Assembly (NCBI RefSeq): GCF_002902085.1
Contig: NZ_PPQR01000052.1
Coordinates: forward strand, 1 to 64,000
DNA from: Staphylococcus simiae
Lineage (GTDB): Bacteria > Bacillota > Bacilli > Staphylococcales > Staphylococcaceae
Reading direction: 5' to 3'
DNA length: 64,000 nt
Below the pieces are notes generated by a model. The model saw only the letters and a list, made by a program, of their open reading frames with translations. It was not told where the DNA came from and made no database searches. Below, piece after piece: positions 1 to 9,817 of the stretch (position 1 is its first letter; each line of letters begins with the position of its first letter). Position numbers and translations under genes: made by a program.

Positions 1-176
1 TTTAATTATCAGTCCTAAAAAACAGAGAACCAGAGAACCTTTATTTATCAGTACTAAAGATAGGCCAAAAAAATCTCGTAACAATATAATTATAATCATT
101 AAAAATGAATAATAATATTATCACGAGAATTCATTGTAATTTGTGTTAAATGTTAATTGCTAGTTTGAGACGATTA

Positions 177-734
177 TTACGCTCTTGAAATATAACTTCC
201 ATCACTTGTATTAATCAATAATACATCACCTTCATTAACGAATAATGGAACATTTAATGAATAACCAGTTTCAACTGTAGCAGATTTTGTAGCACCTGTT
301 GCTGTATCACCTTTAATACCAGGCTCAGTTTCAGTTACTTCTAATTCAACAGTTTTAGGTAATTCAACGCCAATTGTTTCGCCTTCATAAGTTTGAATTT
401 GAACTTCCATGTTTGCTTTCAAGTAGTTTAATTCATCTTTTAAGTAGTCACTTGAAAGTTCTGTTTGTTCAAATGTTTCATTATCCATGAATACGTGATT
501 GTCACCATCAGCATATAAATATTGCATACGACGGTTTTCAATCATTGCTTGTTCTACTTTTTCACCAGCTCTAAATGTTTTTTCTTGAATTGCACCAGTT
601 CTTAAATTACGTAATTTTGAACGTACAAATGCAGAACCTTTACCAGGTTTAACATGTTGGAAGTCAATTACTTTCCAAATTGCATTATCAACAGAAATAG
701 TTAAACCAGTCTTAAAATCATTAACCGAAATCAT
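177..734 (-). CDS. efp: Elongation factor P
   Basis: This 185-residue protein is a full-length EF-P, which binds between the ribosomal P and E sites and relieves stalling at consecutive prolines. The N-terminal KOW-like domain carries the loop KPGKGSAF, and its lysine at position 32 is the residue that is modified in Bacillus EF-P. Two OB-fold domains follow, ending with the conserved [17 protein letters not shown]-type tail. The ATG is preceded by a strong GAGGAGGAAA ribosome site. It lies 25 bp downstream of the peptidase gene on the same strand, the usual staphylococcal and Bacillus yqhT-efp pairing, so the two are probably cotranscribed. Confidence 0.98.
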   Translation of the reverse strand: MISVNDFKTGLTISVDNAIWKVIDFQHVKPGKGSAFVRSKLRNLRTGAIQEKTFRAGEKVEQAMIENRRMQYLYADGDNHVFMDNETFEQTELSSDYLKDELNYLKANMEVQIQTYEGETIGVELPKTVELEVTETEPGIKGDTATGATKSATVETGYSLNVPLFVNEGDVLLINTSDGSYISRA

Positions 735-759
735 TCAGTTTCCTCCTCATTATACACGC

Positions 760-1821
760 TTATGATAAAACTATAAGGTCTTTTGTACATTTAGTAAAGA
801 CTTCACAGCCATTTTCTGTAATTAAAATATCATCTTCTATTCTTATACCACCTAAACCATCAATATAGACACCTGGTTCAATTGTCACGCAATTGTTAAC
901 TTGTAATTTATTATTAACCGTTTTAGCAAGCATAGGACCTTCATGAATCTCTAAACCTATACCGTGTCCTAATGAATGACCAAATTCTTTACCATAACCT
1001 TTATCTTTTAAATAATCTCTTGCTAATGCGTCGGCCTCTTTGCCAGTCATACCTGGTTTTATTTCATTAATAGCTTTTAGTTGTGACTCTAATACAATTT
1101 GATAGAGCTCTTTAAGTTTTGGATCAGGCTCACCAATAGCAAACGTACGAGTAATATCTGAACAATAGCCGTTATAATACGCTCCAAAGTCTAGGGTGAT
1201 CATATCACCTTGCTCAATGACTTTGTCGCTAGCAACGCCGTGTGGTAAAGCACCTCTATAACCAGATGCAACGATAGTATCAAATGAAGGTCCTTCTGCT
1301 CCTAATTCTAGCATTTTACTTTCAAGTTTGGCTTTCAATTCTTTTTCTGTCATACCTGCTTTAGCTATTGTTAAAATATATTCATACGTATCATCTACGA
1401 TTGTTGCTGCTTTCTTAATTAAAGCAATTTCCTCTTCATCTTTAACTTCACGTATTTTATCTACAGCGTTAGAAATACTAATTAATGTTAAACGACTTTT
1501 ATTAAGTTCAACATAAGTATCATAGCTTACATCATGACCTTCAAAACCGATATCATCATATTGGTTGTCATGTAACAAGTTTTTAACTTCCTCGATTATT
1601 GAATTTGTTCTATTAATTATAGTAAAATCTTTAGCCTGCGATGAAGCTTGTTCAATATATCTAAAATCAGTAATTAAATATTGTTCATCTTTCGAAATAA
1701 TTAATGCACCACTAGTACCTGTGAAACCAGATAAATATCTACGATTATAATCAGACATAATTATAATTGCATCAAGGTGTTTCTGATTTAATATTTCTCT
1801 TACTTTACTTATTCTAGTCAT
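760..1821 (-). CDS. M24-family Xaa-Pro aminopeptidase/dipeptidase (YqhT-like)
   Basis: A 353-residue two-domain metallopeptidase predicted to remove N-terminal residues preceding proline in short cytoplasmic peptides. The N-terminal creatinase-like domain spans about residues 1-125 and the pita-bread domain the rest. The dinuclear metal ligands are visible: Asp in ITLDFGAYYNG, Asp in CSDITRTFAIG, His in GHSLGHGIGLEIHEGP, Glu in TIEPGVYI and Glu in GIRIEDDI. An AAGGAGGATATAA ribosome site supports the start. It sits directly upstream of efp, which is itself a proline-translation factor. The exact substrate (aminopeptidase or dipeptidase) cannot be read from sequence. Confidence 0.93.
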   Translation of the reverse strand: MTRISKVREILNQKHLDAIIIMSDYNRRYLSGFTGTSGALIISKDEQYLITDFRYIEQASSQAKDFTIINRTNSIIEEVKNLLHDNQYDDIGFEGHDVSYDTYVELNKSRLTLISISNAVDKIREVKDEEEIALIKKAATIVDDTYEYILTIAKAGMTEKELKAKLESKMLELGAEGPSFDTIVASGYRGALPHGVASDKVIEQGDMITLDFGAYYNGYCSDITRTFAIGEPDPKLKELYQIVLESQLKAINEIKPGMTGKEADALARDYLKDKGYGKEFGHSLGHGIGLEIHEGPMLAKTVNNKLQVNNCVTIEPGVYIDGLGGIRIEDDILITENGCEVFTKCTKDLIVLS

Positions 1822-1925
1822 ATTTATATCCTCCTTGTGAAATGTTTGTACATTCCACCTTTTTACATTAAAATAATATCATAATACGTGAAATAAATAA
1901 CAGATTTTGGTTTAGGGAGATTGTA

Positions 1926-2504
1926 ATGAAAAAATTGATTTCAATTGTTGGTGTGACTTTTTTACTTGCCGGATGTGGTACACAACACTTAGCACCATTA
2001 GAAGACAAAACAACTGACTTACGTGATAGCAACCATCAACTCAAACTTGATATTCAAGAATTAGATCAACAAATAAGTGATGCAAAATCAAAAATCCAAG
2101 GTTTAGAAAAAGATAAAAAAGACAATAAAAAAACAGCAACTAATAATACTAAAATCAAGAAATTAAATGCATCATCACATTATTATGATAGTCTTGCAAC
2201 TGCGCTTCAATCTTATAACAATATCGAACAAGATGTCTCTAAAAATAAAGGTCAAAAGAATATCCAACAAAAGCTAGATAAAATATCTAACAATATTACT
2301 GATGCACATGACCAATATACAGAAGATCTTGATGGTCATAAATTAAGTAGTAACGAAAAGAAAGACGCTAAAGTTATCAATAAATTAAACAAAAATTTAA
2401 CATCAGCTTTTGATGATATTTCTACTGGTTATCAAAATAAAGATAAAAAGCAAATACAGAGAGGTCAAAAGAAGCTAGCTAAACTTAATATCAATTCACA
2501 ATAA
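1926..2504 (+). CDS. Lipoprotein with coiled-coil body, function unknown
   Basis: A 192-residue protein starting with a lipoprotein signal peptide: MKK, a hydrophobic run, then the lipobox LLAGC with Cys at about residue 17. The mature part is highly charged, rich in Lys, Asp, Asn and Gln, and has strong heptad character (residues about 30-75 and 100-190), so a helical coiled-coil lipoprotein on the outer face of the membrane is expected. It resembles the YkyA/YpjQ-like cell-wall-binding lipoproteins by composition only. It is transcribed divergently from the peptidase gene and is followed 16 bp later by a small membrane protein ending at a shared terminator, so the two likely form an operon. 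Confidence 0.85.
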   Translation: MKKLISIVGVTFLLAGCGTQHLAPLEDKTTDLRDSNHQLKLDIQELDQQISDAKSKIQGLEKDKKDNKKTATNNTKIKKLNASSHYYDSLATALQSYNNIEQDVSKNKGQKNIQQKLDKISNNITDAHDQYTEDLDGHKLSSNEKKDAKVINKLNKNLTSAFDDISTGYQNKDKKQIQRGQKKLAKLNINSQ

Positions 2505-2520
2505 AAATAGGAGTTTTATT

Positions 2521-2739
2521 ATGCGTAATATATTATTTTATATAGTTTTAATTATTGCTGCTATTGGTCTTGTGATGAATATAGATGAATTTTTATTTTC
2601 TATTGCAAGAATGCTAATTAGTTTAGCAGTTATAGCAGGAATTATATATTTAATTTATTATTTCTTCTTCCTAACAGAGGATCAACGAAAATATCGTAAA
2701 GCTATGAGAAAATATAAAAAAAATCAAAGACGAAAATAA
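2521..2739 (+). CDS. Small two-helix membrane protein, function unknown
   Basis: A 72-residue protein with two hydrophobic segments (about residues 5-20 and 28-50), a short acidic linker (MNIDEF) and a strongly basic C-terminal tail (KYRKAMRKYKKNQRRK) predicted to be cytoplasmic. A TAGGAG ribosome site precedes the ATG. It lies 16 bp behind the lipoprotein gene and ends just before a strong hairpin terminator, which supports a two-gene operon. I do not recognise a characterised family. Confidence 0.8.
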   Translation: MRNILFYIVLIIAAIGLVMNIDEFLFSIARMLISLAVIAGIIYLIYYFFFLTEDQRKYRKAMRKYKKNQRRK

Positions 2740-2743
2740 TATA

Positions 2744-2788
2744 AAGCAGCAAAAAATGAATCTTTTGAATTCATTTTTTGCTGCTTAT
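2744..2788 (+). terminator. Rho-independent terminator of the lipoprotein operon
   Basis: A long stem of AAGCAGCAAAAAATGAA paired with TTCATTTTTTGCTGCTT around a short loop, starting 5 bp after the stop codon. The A-rich and T-rich arms make it possibly bidirectional. Confidence 0.85.
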
Positions 2789-2882
2789 TTGTGATTTACA
2801 CTAAATTAAGGTTCAAGGTGCTTAATTCATAATCAGAAATTTTTAAATGTTAATTAGTACTTTACAATTATAATTATCTTGT

Positions 2883-3713
2883 TTATTTTCTATAAGTCCA
2901 TTCACCTGAACGGTATTTTTCGGCTAATTCTTCTACTTCTTTCAATTGTTGTTCAGTTAATTTAAACGGTTTTAAATCAATATTTAAACCTGTTTTAAAT
3001 CCTTGCTCAAATGCCTTTTCCATTTGTTTAATCGTTATATGTTCTTCCGAGATATCATTTATTGCAACTGCTTTTTCAATAAATGCATCTTTCATTTTTT
3101 GTTTTAATCTTTCATTTTTATATATAAACATATCAAATAATTCATCTATATCTATATCTTGCAAAATTGATCCATGTTGTAAGATAACACCTTTTTGTCT
3201 TGTTTGTGCACTCCCGGCGATTTTACGACCTTCAACAACTAACTCATACCAACTTGGGGCATCAAAACAAACGGAACTTCTAGGTTGCTTTAATTTTTGC
3301 CTTTCTTCAGGTGTTTTAGGAACAGAAAAATACGTTTCAAACCCAAGATTTTTAAAACCTTCAAGTAAACCTTGAGAAATAACCTTATAAGCTTCTGTAA
3401 CCGTCGAAGGCATATTTGGATGTGATTCTGGGACTATAACACTATATGTCAATTCTTTATCATGTAAGACACCTCGACCACCAGTTTGACGTCTTACTAA
3501 ACCAAAGCCTTTTTCTTTTACTTTTTCAATATCTATTTCTTTTTGTAAGCGTTGAAAATATCCAACAGATAATGTCGCTGGATTCCACGTATAAAATCGA
3601 ATTACTGGATCAATCTCGCCTCTTGAGACAAAGTTTAACAAAGCTTCATCCATTGCCATATTATAGTATGGATCTTGACTTCCAGTATTAATAAAATTCC
3701 AAGTTTCAGTCAT
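2883..3713 (-). CDS. lipM: Octanoyltransferase LipM (lipoate-protein ligase A family)
   Basis: A 276-residue BPL/LplA-fold acyltransferase that should move octanoyl groups from acyl carrier protein to the lipoyl domain of GcvH for lipoate synthesis. Visible features are [17 protein letters not shown] (lipoate-pocket glycine-rich loop), the catalytic-Cys region [18 protein letters not shown] and KIAGSAQTR with its conserved lysine. The reading frame opens 21 bp earlier, but the internal ATG at 3713 is preceded by AGGGGAATTTTCA, which fits a ribosome site, so I chose that start. Its product serves the glycine cleavage system encoded just downstream. I chose LipM over LplA because of this Cys and the length. 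Confidence 0.9.
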   Translation of the reverse strand: MTETWNFINTGSQDPYYNMAMDEALLNFVSRGEIDPVIRFYTWNPATLSVGYFQRLQKEIDIEKVKEKGFGLVRRQTGGRGVLHDKELTYSVIVPESHPNMPSTVTEAYKVISQGLLEGFKNLGFETYFSVPKTPEERQKLKQPRSSVCFDAPSWYELVVEGRKIAGSAQTRQKGVILQHGSILQDIDIDELFDMFIYKNERLKQKMKDAFIEKAVAINDISEEHITIKQMEKAFEQGFKTGLNIDLKPFKLTEQQLKEVEELAEKYRSGEWTYRK

Positions 3714-3863
3714 TGAAAATTCCCCTATCAACAAATGATTTATTTTTATTTCGCTAATTGTTGTTTATCAATAGAAATAATTTCAAAACTTTAGTGAAAT
3801 ATTTTGATAATTTAACTTAACAGCTTTATAATTATATTATCGTTTAATTAGGGAGGATGCAAG

Positions 3864-4250
3864 ATGAGTGCTAGTTTGTACATTGCAATAATTCTAGTAG
3901 TAGCAATTATTGTATACATGATCGTCCAACAAATTCTTAATAAAAGAGCTGTTAAAGAGTTAGATCAAAATGAATTCCATGAAGGTCTAAGAAAAGCTCA
4001 AGTCATTGATGTTAGGGAAAAAGTAGATTATGATTACGGTCATATTAATGGTTCTCGTAACATTCCGATTACAATGTTTAAGCAAAGATTTCAGGGTTTA
4101 CGTAAAGACCAACCGATATATCTATGTGATGCTAATGGAATAGCTAGTTACAGAGCTGCTCGTATTCTTAAAAAGAATGGATATAGTGATATTTATATGC
4201 TTAAAGGCGGTTACAAAAAATGGACTGGTAAAATTAAGTCTAAAAAGTAG
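3864..4250 (+). CDS. Membrane-anchored rhodanese-domain protein (YqhL-like)
   Basis: A 128-residue protein with one N-terminal membrane helix (about residues 5-25) and a single rhodanese domain (about 35-125). The CH2A-like segment VIDVREKVDYDYGHINGSRNIP is typical. A cysteine sits in the active-loop position in YLCDANGIAS, but the loop does not show the textbook CxxGxRS form, so sulfurtransferase activity is uncertain. A GGGAGGATGCAAG ribosome site supports the start. It is a single-gene unit on the plus strand, divergent from lipM and convergent with gcvPB. Confidence 0.88.
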   Translation: MSASLYIAIILVVAIIVYMIVQQILNKRAVKELDQNEFHEGLRKAQVIDVREKVDYDYGHINGSRNIPITMFKQRFQGLRKDQPIYLCDANGIASYRAARILKKNGYSDIYMLKGGYKKWTGKIKSKK

Positions 4251-4314
4251 CTTGAGCATTAGTTATTCATTCCAATTAAAATTTAGGGATTAACAAATTA
4301 TTATTAAGGTTCAT

Positions 4315-4362
4315 TAAAAGTCAGTGATTGGGTTATGCCATATTCATTGGCTTTTTATTTTT
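4315..4362 (+). terminator. Terminator of the rhodanese gene
   Basis: AAAGTCAGTGA pairs with TCATTGGCTTT (with G-U wobbles) and is followed by TTTATTTTT. The rest of the 325-bp gap 4251-4575 holds only AT-rich sequence and the gcv terminator. Confidence 0.6.
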
Positions 4363-4489
4363 CTTGTAATAATGATGTTCGTTTACAGAAAATTTTAACA
4401 ACAACATTATTGCAATAATGTGTCATTTTATAAAATCGTTTATGAGTCTATCAAATTTAAAATGGTTACTAACAATTCTTAAAATCAAA

Positions 4490-4533
4490 AAAATGACCTA
4501 CTACCATAGTAAATACGGTAATAGGTCATTTAA
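4490..4533 (-). terminator. Terminator of the gcvT-gcvPA-gcvPB operon
   Basis: ATGACCTA pairs with TAGGTCAT around an inner partial stem (TACC/GGTA), with an A run on the plus strand that reads as a U tail for minus-strand transcription. It lies about 45 bp after the gcvPB stop. Confidence 0.75.
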
Positions 4534-4575
4534 TATTGTAAAATCCTTTTATTTAAAATTTAATCGTTGCTTTTG

Positions 4576-6051
4576 TTATTCTTTTTCACTTTTCAGATTT
4601 TCAAATTTTAAAATAGGTTTACGTGCTGCAGTGGCTTCATCTAAACGATCAATAATCGTTGTATGAGGTGCCTCTAAAACTTTATCTGGATCTTCTTTAG
4701 CTTCATTTGCTATTTGAATTAATGTATCTACAAAGTAATCTAATGTTTCTTTAGATTCAGTTTCAGTTGGTTCGATCATCATACCTTCTTCTACATTAAG
4801 TGGGAAATAGATAGTTGGTGGATGTACACCAAAATCTAATAATCTCTTCGCCATATCTAATGTTCTAACACCAAATTCTTTTTGTTTTGAGCCACTTAAT
4901 ACAAACTCATGTTTACAATACTGAGTATATGGAATGTCGAAATGTTCAGATAGACGTGCTTTAATATAATTAGCATTTAGAACTGCAGCTTCAGATACTT
5001 CTTTTAATCCTGTAGCACCCATAGTTCGAATATACGTATAGGCTCTTAGATATATACCGAAATTACCATAAAATGGTTTAACACGACCTATGGAATTCTT
5101 GATATCATTATCGTATTTAAAAGTATCTCCATCTTTAATTACCATTGGTTTAGGTAAATAACTAGCAAGTTCTTTTACTACACCTACTGGACCTGAACCA
5201 GGACCTCCTCCACCATGAGGACCTGTAAATGTTTTGTGTAAATTAAGATGTACTGCATCAAATCCCATATCTCCAGGACGAACTTTATCCATAATGGCAT
5301 TTAAGTTAGCACCATCATAATATAATAATCCACCAGCATTATGAACAATTTCACGAATTTCCATTATATTTTTTTCGAAAATTCCTAATGTATTAGGATT
5401 AGTTAACATAATAGCTGCTGTGTTTTCATTTACAACTTTTTTCAAATCTTCTATATCAACTTCACCGCGTTCATTCGATTTTACAGTTACGGATTTAAAT
5501 CCTGCGAAAGATGCAGATGCTGGATTTGTACCATGAGCAGAATCAGGAACGATAACTTCGTCACGATGTCCTTCACCATTATTTTGATGATAAGCTTTAA
5601 AAATCATTAATGCTGTCCACTCTCCATGAGCACCAGCTGCAGGTTGTAAAGTTACTTCATCCATACCAGTGATTTCTTTTAGCTCTTCTTGTAAGCTATA
5701 AATAATTTCTAATGACCCTTGAACTTGTTCTTCATCTTGCAACGGATGTGATTCACTAAATCCTGGTATTCTAGCTACTTTTTCATTAATTTTAGGATTA
5801 TATTTCATAGTACATGAACCTAATGGGTAAAAACCATTATCTACACCAAAATTTTTATTAGATAGTTCTGTATAATGTCTCACTAAGTCCAATTCAGCAA
5901 CTTCAGGAAATTCAGCTTTATCTTTACGAATAAATTTATTATCTAATAATTTTTCAACAGCATTATCATTAATATCACTTTGTGGTAATGAGTAGGCATA
6001 TCTACCTTCTCTTGATCTCTCAAAAATTAATGGGCTTGATTTACTTATCAT
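4576..6051 (-). CDS. gcvPB: Glycine dehydrogenase (decarboxylating) subunit 2
   Basis: A 491-residue C-terminal half of the split P protein, which decarboxylates glycine and passes the aminomethyl group to lipoylated GcvH. The pyridoxal phosphate lysine lies in [28 protein letters not shown] and AHGTNPASA are typical cofactor-pocket sequences. The length matches the Firmicute two-subunit form (about 490). Its ATG overlaps the end of gcvPA by 11 bp, showing translational coupling and matching the need for equal subunit amounts. Confidence 0.98.
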   Translation of the reverse strand: MISKSSPLIFERSREGRYAYSLPQSDINDNAVEKLLDNKFIRKDKAEFPEVAELDLVRHYTELSNKNFGVDNGFYPLGSCTMKYNPKINEKVARIPGFSESHPLQDEEQVQGSLEIIYSLQEELKEITGMDEVTLQPAAGAHGEWTALMIFKAYHQNNGEGHRDEVIVPDSAHGTNPASASFAGFKSVTVKSNERGEVDIEDLKKVVNENTAAIMLTNPNTLGIFEKNIMEIREIVHNAGGLLYYDGANLNAIMDKVRPGDMGFDAVHLNLHKTFTGPHGGGGPGSGPVGVVKELASYLPKPMVIKDGDTFKYDNDIKNSIGRVKPFYGNFGIYLRAYTYIRTMGATGLKEVSEAAVLNANYIKARLSEHFDIPYTQYCKHEFVLSGSKQKEFGVRTLDMAKRLLDFGVHPPTIYFPLNVEEGMMIEPTETESKETLDYFVDTLIQIANEAKEDPDKVLEAPHTTIIDRLDEATAARKPILKFENLKSEKE

Positions 6052-7390
6052 TTAGCTCACCAGCTTTCTCAACAAATGTATCAATTTCTTCTTTAGTTCT
6101 TAATTCTGTTACCGCAATTAACATATGGTTATCGAAGTCTTCAGAAACTACACTTAAATCAAAACCACCAATCATGTTAAATTTAACTAATTCTTCATTA
6201 ATTTCATGGATAGGTTTATTAAATTTAACGACAAATTCGTTAAATGAGGTACCATCTAAAACTTCAAAACCTTTATTTTTAAATTGTTGTTTAGCATAAT
6301 TTGCATGCTCAAAATTTTGAACGGCAATATCATATAGTCCTTGTTTGCCAAGAGCTGACATTGCTATTGATGATGCCAGTGCATTCAAAGCCTGATTTGA
6401 ACAAATATTTGAAGTCGCTTTATCACGACGAATATGTTGTTCACGAGCTTGTAATGTCAATACGAAACCTCTGTTACCCTCGTCATCTTGTGTTTGACCA
6501 ACTAAACGACCAGGTACTTTACGCATTAATTTTTTAGTTGTAGCAAAATATCCACAATGTGGACCACCAAATTGTGCTGGAATACCAAAAGGTTGTGTAT
6601 CTCCGACTACTATATCCGCACCAAATGAACCTGGAGGTGTTAATAATCCTAATGCTAATGGATTTGCATAAACTATAAATAAAGCTTTTTTATCTTCAAT
6701 GAAACTATGGATTTTTTCTAAATCTTCTATTGAACCATAAAAATTAGGATATTGCACTGCTACTGCTGCTGTATCATCATCTACAGCCTGCTGTAACTTA
6801 TCTAAATCAGTCACAGTACCATCTAAATCTATTTCTACTATTTCAAACTCTTCACGAGTTTTAGCATACGTTTTTAATACTTGTAAAGCTTGATAATGTA
6901 ACCCTTTTGAAACAACAATTTTATTTTTTTTAGTTTGGCTAAATGCTAAAATACATGCTTCTGCAAAACTTGTCATACCATCATACATAGATGAGTTTGC
7001 TACATCCATATTAGTTAATTCACAAATTAAAGTTTGAAATTCAAATATTGCTTGAAGTTCACCTTGAGAAATTTCTGGTTGATATGGTGTATAGGCAGTA
7101 TAGAATTCTGATCTAGAAATCATAGCATCTACTACAGCAGGTGTGTAATGATCGTATACTCCTGCTCCTAAAAACGAAGTATGTGTTTCTTTCGTTATAT
7201 TTTTACTAGCAATTCTATTCAGTCTTCTTAGTAAAGTTGTTTCTGCTTCACCTTCTGCAATATTTAAATTTCTATCTAATAATATATCCCCTGGAACATC
7301 ACCAAAAAGTTCGCCTATTGATTCTGCACCTATTGTATGTAACATTTCTTTTTTATCAGTTTCAGTTAAAGGTATATAACGATGACTCAC
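6041..7390 (-). CDS. gcvPA: Glycine dehydrogenase (decarboxylating) subunit 1
   Basis: A 449-residue N-terminal half of the split P protein, forming a heterotetramer with GcvPB. The family signature regions [27 protein letters not shown] and [16 protein letters not shown] are all present. I place the start at a GTG (7390), giving the typical N-terminus [22 protein letters not shown] stretch gives the correct ribosome spacing for it, while an upstream in-frame GTG falls inside that site. It follows gcvT by 21 bp in the glycine-riboswitch-controlled operon. Confidence 0.97.
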   Translation of the reverse strand: MSHRYIPLTETDKKEMLHTIGAESIGELFGDVPGDILLDRNLNIAEGEAETTLLRRLNRIASKNITKETHTSFLGAGVYDHYTPAVVDAMISRSEFYTAYTPYQPEISQGELQAIFEFQTLICELTNMDVANSSMYDGMTSFAEACILAFSQTKKNKIVVSKGLHYQALQVLKTYAKTREEFEIVEIDLDGTVTDLDKLQQAVDDDTAAVAVQYPNFYGSIEDLEKIHSFIEDKKALFIVYANPLALGLLTPPGSFGADIVVGDTQPFGIPAQFGGPHCGYFATTKKLMRKVPGRLVGQTQDDEGNRGFVLTLQAREQHIRRDKATSNICSNQALNALASSIAMSALGKQGLYDIAVQNFEHANYAKQQFKNKGFEVLDGTSFNEFVVKFNKPIHEINEELVKFNMIGGFDLSVVSEDFDNHMLIAVTELRTKEEIDTFVEKAGELNDK

Positions 7391-7411
7391 AATGCACACC
7401 CCTTAGTAAAA

Positions 7412-8503
7412 TTATTTTTCAATTTGATTTTTTTTGACAATTTTTGCTTTCAACTGTTTCTTTCTTACTTGAACAAGTAACTCTCTACCCATTTCAAATT
7501 CATCTCTATTAATAATAGCAAAAGCAATTGATTTACCAGATGATGGTGATTGAGTTCCAGAAGTTACTTCTCCTATAACTTTACCATCTAAATCCATAAC
7601 TTCATAGCCAGTTCTAGCAATCCCTTTTTCTAAAAGTTCAAGTCCCACTGTACGTCTAGGTGAACCATTTTCTTTTTGATCCTTTAATACAGATTTACCA
7701 ATAAAATCAGCATCAATTAATGGTTTAGCTGCAAAAGCAATACCGCCCTCATATGGTGTGATTGATTCGGTTAAATCTTGTCCGTGCAATGGTAATCCTG
7801 CTTCAAGTCTTAACGTATCTCTTGCGCCTAAACCACAAGGTACAACATCATACTCTAATAAACCATTCCAGATTTTTTCAGTATCTTTAATATCACAATA
7901 TATTTCGAAACCGTCCTCGCCTGTGTAACCAGATTGAGATAATATCACTTTTGTTCGATATAACTCTACATTTTGTTTAAATTCAAACATCGTCATGTCA
8001 GAAATATCAACATCTACTAATTGATTCATTAAGTCTCGTGCTTTGGGTCCTTGCAGTGCTAGTTGACCGAATTGATCCGAAACATTTTCAATTTGAACTT
8101 GGAAATTATTATTATTTTTGTTAATCCAATTATAATCTTTATCAGTATTTGCAGCGTTAACGACTAATAAATATTCATTATCGTCTAGTTTATATATTAC
8201 TAAATCATCAATTACTCCACCTTCTTCATTACACAGTGCAGTATATAATGCTTTAGATTCAGTTAAGTTGTTTGTATCATTAGATAAAAGGTATTGAACA
8301 AATTCACTAGCATCTTGTCCAGATATTTTAATTTCTCCCATATGACTTACATCAAATAGGCCAATTTCATATCGAACAGCATTATGCTCCTCTTTAATAC
8401 TAGAAAATTGAACAGGCATTGCCCATCCACCAAACTCTACAATTTTCGCTCCTCTATCAACATAATTTTGATATAAAGGTGTTTGTTTTAAATCGCTTGA
8501 CAT
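7412..8503 (-). CDS. gcvT: Aminomethyltransferase, T protein of glycine cleavage
   Basis: A 363-residue T protein that releases ammonia from the H-protein-bound aminomethyl group and makes 5,10-methylene-THF. Folate-domain landmarks include [33 protein letters not shown] and [11 protein letters not shown]. It is the first gene of the gcv operon. The start is preceded by a run of G residues (AAGGGGGTATTTCA) lying just after the leader terminator, so translation is possible only if the terminator is bypassed. Confidence 0.98.
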   Translation of the reverse strand: MSSDLKQTPLYQNYVDRGAKIVEFGGWAMPVQFSSIKEEHNAVRYEIGLFDVSHMGEIKISGQDASEFVQYLLSNDTNNLTESKALYTALCNEEGGVIDDLVIYKLDDNEYLLVVNAANTDKDYNWINKNNNNFQVQIENVSDQFGQLALQGPKARDLMNQLVDVDISDMTMFEFKQNVELYRTKVILSQSGYTGEDGFEIYCDIKDTEKIWNGLLEYDVVPCGLGARDTLRLEAGLPLHGQDLTESITPYEGGIAFAAKPLIDADFIGKSVLKDQKENGSPRRTVGLELLEKGIARTGYEVMDLDGKVIGEVTSGTQSPSSGKSIAFAIINRDEFEMGRELLVQVRKKQLKAKIVKKNQIEK

Positions 8504-8522
8504 TGAAATACCCCCTTAAATT

Positions 8523-8554
8523 TTAAAAAAACAGGATAGCTTATGCTACCCTGT
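8523..8554 (-). terminator. Leader terminator of the gcv riboswitch (expression platform)
   Basis: On the minus strand ACAGGGTAGC pairs with GCTATCCTGT (one G-U) followed by TTTTTT. It lies between the glycine aptamer and gcvT, 20 bp before the gcvT start, the expected position for an intrinsic terminator that glycine binding would prevent. Confidence 0.85.
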
Positions 8555-8582
8555 TTAAAATCACTAATTCAGGAACGCGTTA

Positions 8583-8687
8583 CAATATTATCCTTTTGCC
8601 TGAGAGTTTCGTATTTATTACTTGCACCTTCGGCGATGAGCCTTAAAACGTTTTAGCTATGTTTCAAAGTCATTCTCTCTAATATTG
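8583..8687 (-). promoter_or_regulatory. Glycine riboswitch, single aptamer
   Basis: The minus strand carries the conserved glycine-aptamer cores GCCGAAGGTGCAAG and CTCTCAGGCAAAAGGA. A P1 helix is formed by CAATATTA (8687-8680) and TAATATTG (8590-8583). I find only one copy of each core, so this is a singlet rather than the tandem form. The 5' strand of P1 covers the last codons and stop of aroK, so the riboswitch is partly inside the upstream gene. It should switch the gcv operon on with glycine through the following terminator. Confidence 0.9.
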
Positions 8688-9203
8688 ATCAGTCGCTTTT
8701 ATTAAATTTAGCAATTCATTATATATTTCTGAAGTTGTTAGTAAATCACTTTGCAACTTCGTGAATGCGATTTCATTATATCTTAAATATCTAGAAGAAT
8801 ACAAGTTATTTAATTGCTCTAACGTTTTATTTTGGGCGTTAGGTCGATGTGGATCATTTATTACTCTGTCATAAAGTGTTTTAATATTACCATCTAGCCA
8901 AATAACATATTTTTGTTTCTTTAATTGCTTAAATGCGTCTTCACTTTCAACAATACCTCCACCAGTTGCTATGACTTCATATTTACTGATGCACTCTTGT
9001 AAATATTTACTTTCTAATTGACGAAAATATTGTTCACCATATTCATTAAATATATTAGGTATTGTCTTGCTTTCTTGTCTTTCTATATATTGGTCTAAGT
9101 CGACAAAAGTTAAATCTTGTTTTTGTGCAAAATAGTTGCCTATTGTAGTTTTTCCACTGCCCATAAAACCAATTAATATTATTGTATTATCGTTTTCTAT
9201 CAT
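8679..9203 (-). CDS. aroK: Shikimate kinase
   Basis: A 174-residue P-loop kinase of the chorismate pathway. The Walker A motif is [11 protein letters not shown]. The shikimate-binding Asp follows in FVDLDQYIE, the ATGGGIV motif contacts shikimate, and the lid Arg lies in [11 protein letters not shown]. The gene overlaps the small ORF at the end of comG by 17 bp, so it is physically the last gene of the competence operon. Its stop codon forms part of the glycine riboswitch. The protein looks fairly diverged compared with other genes here. A possible own promoter lies inside the upstream ORF. Confidence 0.95.
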   Translation of the reverse strand: MIENDNTIILIGFMGSGKTTIGNYFAQKQDLTFVDLDQYIERQESKTIPNIFNEYGEQYFRQLESKYLQECISKYEVIATGGGIVESEDAFKQLKKQKYVIWLDGNIKTLYDRVINDPHRPNAQNKTLEQLNNLYSSRYLRYNEIAFTKLQSDLLTTSEIYNELLNLIKATDQY

Positions 9204-9417
9204 ACTTATTTCCTTCTTTCAACGACTTAACTATTTGTTCATCGTAATCACTTTCAAGATTATGTATTGTTTTTAATTTTATACTATACTGACTAATATA
9301 AAAAGTGAAAATCGAAAAATAAATAGCTAATAAAATAAGTAAAAAAGGAGTGAAATAAGCAGGTTTATTATAAATAAATTGTTTGATTTTTGAAATACCT
9401 TCCTCTATGAATTTCAA
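9187..9417 (-). CDS. Small single-pass membrane protein at the ComGG position
   Basis: A 76-residue protein with one hydrophobic helix (about residues 18-45) and a charged C-terminus. It overlaps comGF by 50 bp and aroK by 17 bp. In Bacillus the seventh comG gene (comGG) encodes a minor pseudopilin at this place, but this product is shorter and lacks a prepilin cleavage motif, so I call it only by position. It may be a ComGG relative worn down in staphylococci or a distinct protein. Confidence 0.6.
   Translation of the reverse strand: MKFIEEGISKIKQFIYNKPAYFTPFLLILLAIYFSIFTFYISQYSIKLKTIHNLESDYDEQIVKSLKEGNKYDRKR
9283..9311 (-). promoter_or_regulatory. Candidate internal promoter for aroK
   Basis: On the minus strand TTTTCA, a 17-bp spacer and TATAGT lie inside the small ORF, 80 bp before the aroK start. 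It would let aroK be made when comG is silent. The -35 match is 4 of 6, so this is a weak call in AT-rich DNA. Confidence 0.35.
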
Positions 9418-9817
9418 TATCTATTTTAATTACATTTTCATTAATTACTGTAGCTTTAAATTTCTCTACGTTATTCAATAATGTGATGTTACCATTATGA
9501 TTTATAATTTTAATAATTTTATGATTTAACAACTTATACTCAATATTATCTTTCCCAGCATTCACATAAATTGAGTTATTACTAATGGTTATATTTTTAT
9601 GCTTGATATCTTTAAGTTCTTTTATAAAGTCTCTAGAAAAGAACTCATAATCTATCGTATATGTCTCTTTAGCTTGGTATTTAATATATTGACAATAAAT
9701 TAATAATTGAGGTGTGAATTGTAATATTGACATGATAAGTACCATAGCAAATAACATTTCTACTAAGGTAAAAGCTTTAACTTTAAAATTTAATGCAAGT
9801 CGTCTCATTTGTTGCAT
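9368..9817 (-). CDS. comGF: Competence pseudopilin-like protein ComGF
   Basis: A 149-residue minor pseudopilin with the class III signal KVKAFTLVEMLFAMVLIMSI: basic leader, cleavage after Ala and Glu at +5 of the mature protein. A hydrophobic helix and a soluble beta-rich domain follow. It overlaps comGE by 35 bp, so translation is coupled. The prepilin peptidase ComC is not in this window. Confidence 0.85.
   Translation of the reverse strand: MQQMRRLALNFKVKAFTLVEMLFAMVLIMSILQFTPQLLIYCQYIKYQAKETYTIDYEFFSRDFIKELKDIKHKNITISNNSIYVNAGKDNIEYKLLNHKIIKIINHNGNITLLNNVEKFKATVINENVIKIDIEIHRGRYFKNQTIYL

Noticed and set aside
18-42. Short direct repeat CAGAGAAC x2 at the left end
   Set aside because: Only 8 bp per unit in AT-rich intergenic DNA; chance is likely.
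1328-1750. Plus-strand open frames of about 60 residues inside the M24 peptidase gene
   Set aside because: They lie antisense to a well-conserved gene, with no ribosome site and no family resemblance.
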